DNA of 64,000 nt from Lentilactobacillus senioris DSM 24302 = JCM 17472 (GCF_001436555.1 NZ_AYZR01000004.1:62001-126000), one strand, 5' to 3'. Positions 52,871-60,752 are shown, counted from the stretch's first letter. Numbers and translations are program-made. The notes: generated by a model from the letters alone, not told the origin.

Positions 52871-52925
52871 TTGATCACCCCTTGAGGCAACAATAAACCA
52901 TTACTCTGAATTTAACAAATAAAAA

Positions 52926-52948
52926 ACCGATGTTTTGTTAACATCGGT
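52926..52948 (-). terminator. Terminator of the HesB-like gene
   Basis: Arms ACCGATGTT (52926-52934) and AACATCGGT (52940-52948) are followed on the minus strand by a T6 run. Confidence 0.8.
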
Positions 52949-52959
52949 CAAAATATTAT

Positions 52960-53355
52960 TTAGCAATTACCACCACTAGCTTGCATCCCTTTACCAGCAG
53001 CATTAAGCACTTCCTGCCCGTTAGCAATTTGGACTGCGTTATCCAAAATATGGGCGTTATCCCTAATTTCAACACTGTGATTCTTGTAATCTAGCGTTAA
53101 ACCAGATTCAAAAAACATCGTATCGTATTTAGAAGTCCACATGTGAAGGTCAGCGTTATTTTCCATTTTCAATTGATAATCTGGGTCCGGCTGATCCAAC
53201 ACGATAATGGTGAAGTTAGCCCCTAAGCTACAGGACCCACCATTTAGTGAGTACTTGCCCCCAGCGTCATCCGTGATCAAAATCAACTCTTTATCAGTAA
53301 TTCCTTTAGTCTTAAGGTATTCCAACATTGTTGGTGTTACATTAATTGTTGGCAT
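52960..53355 (-). CDS. Iron-sulfur cluster biosynthesis (HesB/IscA-fold) family protein
   Basis: This 131-residue protein belongs to the Firmicutes branch of the HesB-like domain family. The first Met in reach of AGGAGG at proper spacing is at 53355; the Met at 53361 is one base from it. Visible parts are the N-terminal INVTPTMLEYLKTKG, the central SLNGGSCSLGANF and the C-terminal GMQASGGNC. The three Cys positions of true IscA proteins are only partly matched, with Cys in GGSCS and in the terminal GGNC. Cluster carrying is possible but not proven for this branch. Confidence 0.82.
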   Translation of the reverse strand: MPTINVTPTMLEYLKTKGITDKELILITDDAGGKYSLNGGSCSLGANFTIIVLDQPDPDYQLKMENNADLHMWTSKYDTMFFESGLTLDYKNHSVEIRDNAHILDNAVQIANGQEVLNAAGKGMQASGGNC

Positions 53356-53469
53356 ATTCATTCCTCCTTAGCAATTCACATCAGCAAATTACTTACTAAA
53401 AGTTCGTATCAACAACTTATATTCTACTCCCTTTACTGAAAAATGCTAATTTTAACACTTCAGTTTTCA

Positions 53470-53850
53470 TTAATTATTAAGCTTAGCTTTCACATCACTT
53501 GGAACTTGGTCCGCTTTCACTTCGTTAGGCCCGTTAATTACTCGTTTTTGAGAAATTTTAGCTTTAACGTATGAGTTAGGAGTAAATGGTTTCGGATCTG
53601 AACCCATTAGTTCATATTCCATGTTTTGGACCTTTCCGTCCGTTCTCACAAATTTAAAGTGGTAAACGTACGAATAGGAATTAGAAATGGTCTTACCATT
53701 ATCGTCCACCGTTTTTTCTCGCGTTGGCACTTTACTACTTACTACTGCGTAAGCCGTATGTCCTTGGTAAGTTTCTTGATAGTAGTTCCAACCAAAATAA
53801 GCTAATACTACTACCGCCACTCCCACAATTAGCCAAATTATTTTCTTCAT
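53470..53850 (-). CDS. YxeA-family secreted/membrane-anchored protein
   Basis: This is a 126-residue protein with an N-terminal signal or anchor (about 1-23, KKIIWLIVGVAVVVLAYFGW) and a YxeA-type beta-rich domain (TYQGHTAYAVVSSKVPTREK and later YSYVYHFKF). The Met at 53850 is used because AAGGAGGGTTTATTTACT stands before it; the frame is open 13 codons upstream without a usable site. YxeA proteins have no known role; they are often near stress or transport genes. It is monocistronic. Confidence 0.85.
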   Translation of the reverse strand: MKKIIWLIVGVAVVVLAYFGWNYYQETYQGHTAYAVVSSKVPTREKTVDDNGKTISNSYSYVYHFKFVRTDGKVQNMEYELMGSDPKPFTPNSYVKAKISQKRVINGPNEVKADQVPSDVKAKLNN

Positions 53851-53967
53851 AGTAAATAAACCCTCCTTGGTTTTGATTAATTGTAGCATATCTAAAACAA
53901 ACAGAAGTGAAGAAACTATCGATAATGATATAATTAAATTAGTACAATCATAACCTGGAGGTCGACT

Positions 53968-55083
53968 ATGAGTGCTTATGTATTCCCCATTGTTTCAGCT
54001 TTTTTTACTTTTATTTTTATCGCCTTGCTTGCCGTAATTCCGTATGCCGTATTGCAGTACCGCAAGTATGGTTCCATTTCCAAACTAAAAGTATTAATTG
54101 TCTTTAGTTTCAGCTTTTATTTGATTTGTGCCTACTACTTAATTATTTTGCCACTACCTAGCCAAAGCTTTGTTGCTCACTTACATACTCCTTGGATGCA
54201 ACTAGTTCCTTTCAATGCATTGCATTATTTCATCACTAATACCGTCTTTAGACCGCTAGACCCTAGCACCTACGTTCCCGCCCTTAAGCAAAGTGCCTTT
54301 TTGCAACCTTTCTTTAATTTCATGCTCACCGTACCGTTTGGTTTGTATTTACGTTATTTTTGGAAGCTCTCGTTTAAAAAAGTGGTCTTGGCATCCTTTT
54401 GCCTTTCCCTCTTTTTTGAATTGACTCAGTTAAGTGGTTTGTACTTTATCTATCCGCGTCCTTACCGATTATTCGACGTTGACGATTTAATTTTAAATAC
54501 CTTAGGTGGTACCTGCGGTTATTTAATCGAACCCTTATTTGCCAAACTGTTCCCCCCACTTTCTCGGCTCAACTATGATGCTGAACAAAAACGTAATGTC
54601 GCTAGTTTTTCTCGCCGAGCTATCGCATTTGTCATTGATTGGATTATTTTATTAATTATTTTTATTGCTTTAGGGTTGTTAGTTCCCCAATTAGGACTGA
54701 ATAATTACCTAAGCTACTTGGGTGGTGTGTTCATCTACTTCGTAATATTACCTTACTTCAGTAAGGGCACTACGATTGGTAAGGGGGCCGTCAAAATTAG
54801 TCTGGTGGCAGAAGACGAATCAGCTGCTGGTTTTTTGCAACTATTGTTCCGGCAGTTCCTATTTTATGGCTTAGCCCTAGGTAACCTTTTTTACTTCATT
54901 CCGTTAGTCCTAGTCAAATTCGATTCGGATCGTGGCAGTAGTAGGGCCTTTTACTTTACCATTTTAGCAATTGCTGGTATTGCGTTGTTGCTATTCTTAT
55001 TGGATATCTTGGTGTTAATGTTTAAGCAAAACAGCAAGATGTTTTATGAACACATGACTAACACTAGAGAAATTGGTCATTAG
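53968..55083 (+). CDS. VanZ-RDD fusion membrane protein
   Basis: This 371-residue membrane protein combines an N-terminal VanZ-like domain (about 1-195) with a C-terminal RDD domain (about 208-360). The VanZ part has YYLIILPLPSQ and FELTQLSGLYFIYPRPYRLFDVDDLILNTLGG, the family's acidic motif at the membrane face. The RDD part starts SFSRRAIAFVIDWIILLI (Arg and Asp of the family name) and has FSKGTTIGKGAVKI. VanZ proteins raise resistance to glycopeptides in some species, but most homologues have unknown roles. The ATG follows CTGGAGGTCGACT. Confidence 0.9.
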   Translation: MSAYVFPIVSAFFTFIFIALLAVIPYAVLQYRKYGSISKLKVLIVFSFSFYLICAYYLIILPLPSQSFVAHLHTPWMQLVPFNALHYFITNTVFRPLDPSTYVPALKQSAFLQPFFNFMLTVPFGLYLRYFWKLSFKKVVLASFCLSLFFELTQLSGLYFIYPRPYRLFDVDDLILNTLGGTCGYLIEPLFAKLFPPLSRLNYDAEQKRNVASFSRRAIAFVIDWIILLIIFIALGLLVPQLGLNNYLSYLGGVFIYFVILPYFSKGTTIGKGAVKISLVAEDESAAGFLQLLFRQFLFYGLALGNLFYFIPLVLVKFDSDRGSSRAFYFTILAIAGIALLLFLLDILVLMFKQNSKMFYEHMTNTREIGH

Positions 55084-55182
55084 CTTATTTTTTCAATGTA
55101 ACATTTATGGCAGCCAAGTTACGAATATAACCTAATTTCATCCAATTGCCATTTTCGACCTAAAGTTGTAAATCTCTCCCAA

Positions 55183-55210
55183 TTGCCTCGTAATATTGAC
55201 ACGTTACAAT
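55183..55210 (+). promoter_or_regulatory. Promoter of the NlpC/P60 gene
   Basis: TTGCCT (55183-55188) and TACAAT (55205-55210) are spaced by 16 bases; transcription would start near 55217, 25 bases before the TTG start. Confidence 0.55.
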
Positions 55211-55241
55211 GTGGTCATCAACTAGAAATGAGGAATTGATT

Positions 55242-55874
55242 TTGAAATTACCTATTCGTTTAACTTTACTTGCTACCCTTGGATTAATGGGAGCAGGCAT
55301 CGCTACCACAGATGTGGCAAGCGCCGACACTTATACTCAACCACAAACTACTCAAGCTACTCAAACCTATAATGCTGGATACGCTAATCAAGGTACTAAC
55401 TATAATTACAACTATAATTATAATTACGCCAATAATAGTTACTCAGCTAATAGCGTAGCAACAAATACTAGTACTGCCAATCAAGCTACGGCTAATACTA
55501 CCACTACTAGTTCTAACAGTGCCGTAGTTAACTACGCTAAAAAATTAGCTAACATGAACATCCCTTACGTTTGGGGCGGCGCTAGCCTCAGCGGAATGGA
55601 TTGCTCAGGATTAACTGCTTACGTTTACCAAAACGCAGCTGGCATTAGCTTAGGTCATAATACCGCGGCTCAAGAAGGCCAAGTAACTTACGAAAGCGTT
55701 AGTGCTGCTCAACCTGGCGACCTCTTGTTCTGGGGAAGCCAAGGCGCATCTTATCACGTTGCCATCTACATCGGTAACAACCAATACGTAGCTGCACCTC
55801 AACCTGGTTCAAATGTAGAAGTAGAAACAATCAGCTCTGCATTCATGCCTAGTTTTGCGGGGAGAGTAAAATAA
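55242..55874 (+). CDS. Secreted NlpC/P60 peptidoglycan hydrolase
   Basis: This is a 210-residue secreted endopeptidase acting on wall peptides. The TTG at 55242 is preferred as start because AGGA lies 7 bases before it and a classical signal peptide follows at once (KLPIRLTLLATLGLM...ASA, about 1-30). A low-complexity linker rich in Asn, Tyr, Thr and Gln comes next, including a run of NY dipeptides encoded by tandem AATTAY-type repeats. The C-terminal NlpC/P60 domain (about 100-210) has the catalytic Cys in MDCSGLTAYVY, His in YHVAIYIG and the polar third residue after AAPQPGS. No LysM or other wall-binding domain is present. Confidence 0.93.
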   Translation: MKLPIRLTLLATLGLMGAGIATTDVASADTYTQPQTTQATQTYNAGYANQGTNYNYNYNYNYANNSYSANSVATNTSTANQATANTTTTSSNSAVVNYAKKLANMNIPYVWGGASLSGMDCSGLTAYVYQNAAGISLGHNTAAQEGQVTYESVSAAQPGDLLFWGSQGASYHVAIYIGNNQYVAAPQPGSNVEVETISSAFMPSFAGRVK

Positions 55875-55889
55875 AGTTTTAAAGTGCTG

Positions 55890-56065
55890 GAGAGAGAAAC
55901 TAAATTTCTGAAAGAAATTTTTAGTTGAACCTTCGCAAAGTTGGCTAGAGTTTTGTTTTTTGAAACTCAGCCAACCACTGCGCTCGGGTACTTTCGAGTA
56001 CCAACTAAAAATTAAATCAATATTCAACCACCGCTAACCACTATTCATCAATGGTTAGCGGTTTT
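55890..56065 (+). ncRNA. Structured intergenic RNA with terminator, class unknown
   Basis: An outer 12-bp stem (55916-55927 with 56002-56013, AATTTTTAGTTG and its complement) closes a three-way junction. One arm is long: CGCA/TGCG, GTTGGCT/AGCCAAC and GAGTTT/AAACTC over 55934-55982. The other arm is short, GGTACT-TTCG-AGTACC at 55987-56002. Upstream, AAATTTCT/AGAAATTT (55902-55920) forms a hairpin that uses part of the outer left strand, so the two folds exclude each other. A terminator, CCGCTAACCA/TGGTTAGCGG plus T run (56031-56065), follows. This layout fits a small RNA or an attenuator ahead of padR. I could not match it to a known riboswitch or T-box. Confidence 0.5.
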
Positions 56066-56066
56066 T
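56031..56066 (+). terminator. Intrinsic terminator upstream of padR
   Basis: Perfect 10-bp arms CCGCTAACCA (56031-56040) and TGGTTAGCGG (56052-56061) with an 11-base loop and a T5 run end transcripts coming from the NlpC/P60 gene or the structured RNA. Confidence 0.88.
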
Positions 56067-56122
56067 ATTTATTTTCATAAGCTACTTTTTATTACTAAGT
56101 AGTTGACGGAACCGCTATTTTG

Positions 56123-56150
56123 TATTCCTATGTACCGGTACTTAGGAATA
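56123..56150. promoter_or_regulatory. 28-bp near-perfect palindrome, candidate PadR operator
   Basis: Half sites TATTCCTATGTACC and GGTACTTAGGAATA mirror each other except at one position pair. The centre ATGTACCGGTAC resembles the ATGT-N-ACAT type of PadR operators. It is embedded in a longer imperfect inverted repeat (about 56098-56172) and lies 78 bases before the padR ATG. Confidence 0.6.
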
Positions 56151-56227
56151 ACAAGTAGCGACCCACTACTTCGTTCAATTGAAATTCAGTTATCTTAGCT
56201 ACTAAGCAACACTTATTAGGAGAACTC

Positions 56228-56551
56228 ATGAAAGATATTACGGAAATGTTGAAGGGCGTCCTCGAAGGCGTCATTTTAGAAATTATTAGTCGCGGCGAAA
56301 CCTACGGCTATGAAATCACCAAAACCATTCAGGATCTCGGATTTGAAGATATCGTCGAAGGCACCGTCTATACGGTATTAATCAGACTAGAAAAAAATGA
56401 CTGGGTGAACACCGTCAAACGCAAAAGTGACATCGGCCCCATGCGCAAATTTTATTCCCTTAACGAAACTGGTCGCAAAGAACTCGCTCGTTTCTGGGAT
56501 AAATGGGGCTTCTTGACTGACCGACTCAAGGAATTAAAGGGGAAAGCATAA
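56228..56551 (+). CDS. PadR-family transcriptional regulator
   Basis: This is a 107-residue PadR-type winged helix. The opening LKGVLEGVILEIISRGETYGYEI and the wing EGTVYTVLIRLEKNDWV are the family signature. PadR repressors dimerise by a C-terminal helix and answer drugs, phenolics or envelope stress. It is first in a three-gene operon with two DUF1048 proteins, whose first start codon overlaps its stop by one base. The palindrome upstream is its probable own operator. The ATG follows AGGAGAACTC. Confidence 0.93.
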   Translation: MKDITEMLKGVLEGVILEIISRGETYGYEITKTIQDLGFEDIVEGTVYTVLIRLEKNDWVNTVKRKSDIGPMRKFYSLNETGRKELARFWDKWGFLTDRLKELKGKA

Positions 56552-56925
56552 TGTTTAAAAAAGAATATTGGAATTTAAAAGCCCTCCATCAAAAGAAGTT
56601 ACAATACCAAGCAGCAATGGACCGAGTAAAGCAACTACCTCCAGACTATCAGCAAGCGTTTCAACAAATTAGTGACTACCTAATGGCTAATTACGGCGGG
56701 TTCGATGGCTTCGACTTAATGGATGCCCAAGTAAATCTCATTGACTTATTTAGTGAAGTAGCAGCTCAACAAACCCCCGTCGCAGAATTCATCGGCCCGG
56801 ACATCGCAGCATTTGCTCATGACTGGGGCGAATCCATGAACGTGCCTAACTGGACGGAGAATTACCAACAGAAAAAACAAGCAAAAATCAACCAACGAAT
56901 TAACAAAAAACTAGGGGGTAAATAA
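56551..56925 (+). CDS. DUF1048 family protein (first copy)
   Basis: This is a 124-residue soluble, mostly helical protein of the DUF1048 family, with the core RVKQLPPDYQQAFQQISDYL and the acidic C-terminal part GPDIAAFAHDWGES. A basic tail KINQRINKKLGGK follows. DUF1048 genes usually stand behind padR-type regulators in Firmicutes, and their role is unknown. The start codon shares a base with the padR stop, so translation is coupled. It is a paralogue of the next gene. Confidence 0.88.
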   Translation: MFKKEYWNLKALHQKKLQYQAAMDRVKQLPPDYQQAFQQISDYLMANYGGFDGFDLMDAQVNLIDLFSEVAAQQTPVAEFIGPDIAAFAHDWGESMNVPNWTENYQQKKQAKINQRINKKLGGK

Positions 56926-56926
56926 C

Positions 56927-57301
56927 ATGAGTTTATTTCAACGTTTCACCAAAATGCGGGCAGATAAACGAGAATGGCGCGCTCAAATGAAACGAGTTCA
57001 CGCCATGCCCAAAGATTATCAGGTCGTCTACAAAGAAGTAGAAAAATACCTCTTCACCTTCGCTGGTGGTTCTGGCCTAGACACAATCGCCGGCCTTTAC
57101 CAACTAATCGATTTTCTTCAAGATGGCGTGGATAACCATATTCCGGTTTTAGATTATGTCGGAACTAACGTAGGTGAATTTGCCGAAAACTTCCGGCAAT
57201 CATTGCAAACCAAATTCTGGGCTGAAGACTGGAAAAACGATATGCAAAAACGGGTGCACGCTAAACTAAATAAAGCGAGCCATTCTCATCAAAGAAAATA
57301 G
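56927..57301 (+). CDS. DUF1048 family protein (second copy)
   Basis: This 124-residue paralogue of the preceding protein has the same length and core (RVHAMPKDYQVVYKEVEKYL; later GTNVGEFAENFRQSL). It starts 1 base after the stop of the first copy, with GGGGGTAAATAAC as ribosome binding site. The two share the motif positions but differ widely elsewhere, so the duplication is old and a heterodimer is possible. The convergent aldo/keto reductase ends 16 bases further on. Confidence 0.88.
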   Translation: MSLFQRFTKMRADKREWRAQMKRVHAMPKDYQVVYKEVEKYLFTFAGGSGLDTIAGLYQLIDFLQDGVDNHIPVLDYVGTNVGEFAENFRQSLQTKFWAEDWKNDMQKRVHAKLNKASHSHQRK

Positions 57302-57317
57302 CCCGCTATCTTTAGTA

Positions 57318-58271
57318 TTATGGTAAATCATTTCCGGCCGCAAAATAAACATCGTACCATTCTTGTTTTGTCAATTCGATGTCTGCACCAGCAGCACTGT
57401 CGGCGATGTGCTCCGGAGTCATGGTTCCCAATAACACTTGCATGTTAGCTGGGTGCCGTAAAATCCAGGCCACCGCAATACCATTTTTACTAGTATGGTA
57501 TTTTTCAGCTAGTTTCGCCAGTAGATCATTGAGTTCTTGGTACTTAGGACTATCAATAAAGGTCCCTTCAAACATTCCGTATTGGAATGGAGACCAGGCT
57601 TGAATGGTCAAACCCTTTCGCCGGGCAAATTCTAATAGACCGCCATCATGGTCAATCGACCGCTCATCTTTCATATTAGTATGCATCCCAAAATCAACCA
57701 TCCCAGTGTGAGCAATGCTAAATTGCAATTGATTAATCAGTAGCTTTTGGCTGACTGCTTCTTGAACCAGCATGAATTGTTGTGGATTAAAGTTAGATAC
57801 CCCAAAGTGTCGGACTTTACCAGCCATTTGCAATTCATCAAATGCCGCCGCAATTTGATCTGGTTCCATCAAAGGATCAGGCCGGTGTAATAGAAAGGAA
57901 TCCAAATAATCAATTTGCATCCGTTCCAAAATACCATCAACGGCTTCTAAAATGTGTTGCTTAGAAAAATCGTAACGTTGACCAAAAACAAAACTACCGT
58001 GACTACGAGCAGGGTCGGTAACAATTCCACCCTTGGATTGGATAAACAATTTATCACGAGCAATTCCGGATTGCTTCAAAGCTTGACCAAAGTTTTCCTC
58101 TGACTTGCCCATTCCGTAAATATCAGCAGAATCAACAAAGTTAATTCCAGCATCTACTGCCGTTTGTAGTGATTTGGTAGCGTCATCCACGGATAAAGCT
58201 TCCATACGCATAATCCCTAAAGCAACCGCAGAAGCAGTCCAGTTGGTGTTACCCATTTTTACTTGCTTCAT
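57318..58271 (-). CDS. Aldo/keto reductase (YdhF-like)
   Basis: This is a 317-residue NADPH-dependent AKR. The tetrad is Asp/Tyr in DSADIYGMG, Lys in IQSKGGI and His in LLHRPDPL. The cofactor segment near the C-terminus is VLLGTMTPEHIADSAAG. The length and the LLHRPDPLMEPDQIA loop match the E. coli YdhF group of AKRs. Its promoter region contains an inverted repeat TATAC-TGG-GTATA that resembles HxlR-type operators, and an HxlR regulator is encoded just upstream, so redox or electrophile control is likely. Confidence 0.9.
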   Translation of the reverse strand: MKQVKMGNTNWTASAVALGIMRMEALSVDDATKSLQTAVDAGINFVDSADIYGMGKSEENFGQALKQSGIARDKLFIQSKGGIVTDPARSHGSFVFGQRYDFSKQHILEAVDGILERMQIDYLDSFLLHRPDPLMEPDQIAAAFDELQMAGKVRHFGVSNFNPQQFMLVQEAVSQKLLINQLQFSIAHTGMVDFGMHTNMKDERSIDHDGGLLEFARRKGLTIQAWSPFQYGMFEGTFIDSPKYQELNDLLAKLAEKYHTSKNGIAVAWILRHPANMQVLLGTMTPEHIADSAAGADIELTKQEWYDVYFAAGNDLP

Positions 58272-58346
58272 AATTTTGGCCTCCTAATGTCTAATCTAAT
58301 TTTCATTGTAAAAGTCCGACAATGGAAATACAAGAAGGGACATTTT

Positions 58347-58359
58347 TATACCCAGTATA
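58347..58359. promoter_or_regulatory. TATAC-N3-GTATA inverted repeat, candidate HxlR operator
   Basis: TATACCCAGTATA is an inverted repeat with 5-bp half sites and a 3-base centre, 76 bases upstream of the aldo/keto reductase start. HxlR-family regulators such as YodB and HypR bind similar TATA-rich inverted repeats. Confidence 0.5.
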
Positions 58360-58372
58360 CTTTGAAGTGCCC

Positions 58373-58783
58373 TTATCCAGTAAATAATTGTCCTAACCGA
58401 TTTAATTTATCTTGCTTATCTAACATAGTAGCTTCATCGGGCTCACAGGTCGGATGTTTCAATTGGTATTGATCATTCATATTAACGTAACCCCAAGAAC
58501 ACATCACATCTAATAACGGAAATAAACTTTTCCCTAGTTCAGTTACGCTGTAATTTACCTGTACCGGTGCAGTTGGAATCACTTCTCGCTTAATAATTTG
58601 ATCATCTTCTAATTCTCGTAATTGCGCCGTGACCGTTTTTTTCGGAGCAGTTTCTAGATACCGCAAAATTTCACTGTAGCGCTTAGTTCCTTGCGTTTGC
58701 AACAGGTGTAAAATCAAAGGTTTCCATTTACCACCGATTACGTTTAAGGTAACTTCAATTTCACTTAAAACTTCTTTAGCCAT
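58373..58783 (-). CDS. HxlR-family transcriptional regulator
   Basis: This is a 136-residue winged-helix regulator with the HxlR core LNVIGGKWKPLILHLLQ (about 12-28), KRYSEILRYLETAPKKTVTAQLREL and YSVTELGKSLFPLL. Family members sense quinones, aldehydes or disulfide stress, often by an N-terminal Cys. This one lacks an N-terminal Cys and has Cys only in VMCSWGYV and TCEPDEA. The ATG at 58783 overlaps the stop of the EamA gene and lies 13 bases after AAGGAG, so it is translationally coupled; a GTG at 58810 has no ribosome binding site. Confidence 0.88.
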   Translation of the reverse strand: MAKEVLSEIEVTLNVIGGKWKPLILHLLQTQGTKRYSEILRYLETAPKKTVTAQLRELEDDQIIKREVIPTAPVQVNYSVTELGKSLFPLLDVMCSWGYVNMNDQYQLKHPTCEPDEATMLDKQDKLNRLGQLFTG

Positions 58784-59696
58784 TGGATATTGTTTTCTCC
58801 TTATTTGCACTCTTGACTGGCAACGCCTGTAAAAAGACCGTCGCCAAAATTAATATAGACCCAATTAATTCAATACCACTCATTTTTACTCCTAGTAATA
58901 AAATTGCTAGAGTGGTTGCCGTTAGGGGTTCTAGTGAACTAAGCATTCCCGTAGTTGCTGGTGCAATGTAGTTCAAACTTTGAAGGTAGAATAGATATGA
59001 AAAAATGGTTCCAAAAATAATAATATACCCAATTGCTACCAACTCTGGCCCCGCAAATGAATGGGGCACCTGGGTGGCAACGATTGGTAAAAAGGGAATG
59101 CTACCAACTAACATTCCCCACCCCACTACTAATTTAGCGTCGTATTTTTGCAGTAACGATCGGGGAATTAAGGTGTAACTAGCTTGGCTAACTCCAGATA
59201 ATAATCCCCAGATTACTGCTAGAGGTGCTAACGAGAGGGAATTTAAATGCCCCTTAGTAACTAACAAGAAAGTTCCCGTAAGCGCTACTAATATGGAAAT
59301 AGCATCAATTCTGCGTGGTAATTGGTGCTGGCTAATAGCCAGATAAATAATAATATACAGTGGCCCAGTAAATTGCAAAATAGTAGCAGTGGCCGCATTA
59401 CCGGCTTGAATAGCCATAAAATACGATAGTTGGGATGCCAACATACCAAAAACGGCAAAAGCAATTAACTGGCGGCGATCGGCTTTATTTCGCCAAATCT
59501 GCCAAGCAGCTTTGCCATTTTGCAGAGTACTAATTGTCACCAACAGCAATCCGGCAAATAATAGCCGGACCCCCACGATCCATACTGGGGTAATTACAAA
59601 GTTGTTAAATAAGTACTGGGCTACCGTACCAGAAATTCCCCATAAGATAGAACCCCCCACGGCTAGGGAAATTCCCTCAAATTTATTAGACTTCAT
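58776..59696 (-). CDS. EamA-family (DMT) transporter
   Basis: This is a 306-residue drug/metabolite transporter with ten hydrophobic segments in two EamA repeats (about 8-140 and 153-297). The first repeat opens GGSILWGISGTVAQYLF; the second has SLEPLTATTLAILLLGVKMS, a typical helix 9-10 motif. It exports metabolites or toxic compounds; the substrate is unknown. It is the first gene of a two-gene unit with hxlR. The ATG follows GGAGGGTTCA. Two TTGGTATA repeats stand upstream. Confidence 0.88.
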   Translation of the reverse strand: MKSNKFEGISLAVGGSILWGISGTVAQYLFNNFVITPVWIVGVRLLFAGLLLVTISTLQNGKAAWQIWRNKADRRQLIAFAVFGMLASQLSYFMAIQAGNAATATILQFTGPLYIIIYLAISQHQLPRRIDAISILVALTGTFLLVTKGHLNSLSLAPLAVIWGLLSGVSQASYTLIPRSLLQKYDAKLVVGWGMLVGSIPFLPIVATQVPHSFAGPELVAIGYIIIFGTIFSYLFYLQSLNYIAPATTGMLSSLEPLTATTLAILLLGVKMSGIELIGSILILATVFLQALPVKSANKEKTISNG

Positions 59697-59723
59697 TGAA
59701 CCCTCCTAACACGGCTTTTAAAA

Positions 59724-59787
59724 TTGGTATAAACAGCTAAAAGCCGAAATGAAACATCAATTTTCAGTCTAACAAAAATTTGGTATA
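59724..59787. promoter_or_regulatory. TTGGTATA direct repeat upstream of the EamA-hxlR unit
   Basis: TTGGTATA occurs at 59724-59731 and 59780-59787 on the plus strand. The first copy lies in the loop of an 8-bp hairpin GGCTTTTA/TAAAAGCC (about 59713-59745) in the leader. The GGTATA core is shared with the repeat before the aldo/keto reductase gene. Confidence 0.45.
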
Positions 59788-59800
59788 GATTAAACCTCCA

Positions 59801-59838
59801 GACTAAAAGAAACCCTCAACTGAGGGTTTCTTTTAGTC
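59801..59838. terminator. Terminator of the HAD phosphatase gene
   Basis: Perfect 18-bp arms (59801-59818 and 59821-59838, core AGAAACCCTCA) meet at a 2-base centre, leaving a small loop. It overlaps the last codons of the HAD gene. On the minus strand the stem ends in a T-rich stretch. Confidence 0.8.
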
Positions 59839-60651
59839 TAAGACAAATTTATGGATAGCTTCGGCTACCCCATTTTCATAATCAGCCGTGGTTACGTAAT
59901 CGGCCACTGCCTTTACTTCGGGAATTCCGTTAGCCACTGATACCGCTAAGCCCGCAGCCTTAAGCATGGCCAAGTCATTGGAATTATCCCCTAACGCCAT
60001 AATTTCGTCCGCTTTAATTCCCAACCGACTAGCTAAATCCAATACTGCCTTGCCTTTATCAACTCCACCATGGTTAACTTCCACGTAGATACCAGAAGAA
60101 TAAGTAATATTAACCGTTCCTTGTAAATTACGCTCAATTGCAGCATACATCTGGTGACGCACCTCTTCAGCTGGATTCATCGCAATTACTTTCATAATGG
60201 GTTGATCGCTGAACTGTTCAAAATTCGAGGTGGTCATTTCGGTAAACGTCACCCCACGCGTTTGCATATAACGGCGGTCATCATCTCTTAACCGGTAAAT
60301 GTAGAGCTGATCAATAGTGTAAACATGGACGCTAGTATTCGGAAACTCCAAAAAAGTCGCAAACACTTTCCGCGCTTCGTCATAAGTTAACGCATTACTA
60401 ATAATCACTTGGTTGCCAGCATTTTCTACTACCGCGCCACCATTATATGAAATTACATATTCATTAACTCGTTGTTTTAATCCTAGTTGTTCTAATAAAG
60501 GTTGAACCGTCAAAAAATTACGCCCGGTATTAGGAACAAATTTAACGCCCATTTTAGTAGCTGCTTTAATGGCTGCCACATTATCTGCCGAGATAGAACC
60601 ATCTGCTCGTAATAGAGTTTCATCCAAATCGCTAGTTATCAGTTTATACAT
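59833..60651 (-). CDS. Cof-type HAD-IIB phosphatase
   Basis: This 272-residue haloacid dehalogenase-type phosphatase hydrolyses sugar phosphates or flavin-type phosphoesters. The nucleophile motif is TSDLDETLL (Asp8 and Asp10), motif II Thr is in VPNTGRN, the C2B cap lies at about 85-190, motif III Lys is near GVDKGKAV and motif IV is MALGDNSNDLAML. This is the standard Cof/YidA pattern. Substrates are broad in this family. The ATG follows GGAGGATAAAT. Confidence 0.92.
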   Translation of the reverse strand: MYKLITSDLDETLLRADGSISADNVAAIKAATKMGVKFVPNTGRNFLTVQPLLEQLGLKQRVNEYVISYNGGAVVENAGNQVIISNALTYDEARKVFATFLEFPNTSVHVYTIDQLYIYRLRDDDRRYMQTRGVTFTEMTTSNFEQFSDQPIMKVIAMNPAEEVRHQMYAAIERNLQGTVNITYSSGIYVEVNHGGVDKGKAVLDLASRLGIKADEIMALGDNSNDLAMLKAAGLAVSVANGIPEVKAVADYVTTADYENGVAEAIHKFVLD

Positions 60652-60752
60652 ATTTATCCTCCATTTTTAACTACCAAAAAATTCATAAATGAAATATTTT
60701 TGTACTATATGTTAGGTTAAAAGTATACCACTTAATAAATAAAATAAATTAA

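Noticed and set aside
55375-55430. Tandem AATTAY-like repeats in the NlpC/P60 gene as a CRISPR or phase-variation repeat.
   Set aside because: The repeats are short, stay in frame and encode an Asn-Tyr linker. There are no spacers, and the unit length is six bases so frame would not change.
55890-56066. Structured RNA upstream of padR as a T-box or glycine riboswitch.
   Set aside because: The T-box sequence (GGUGGNACCGCG type) is absent, and the glycine-aptamer core segments are not present in the right order. Only the secondary structure is supported.
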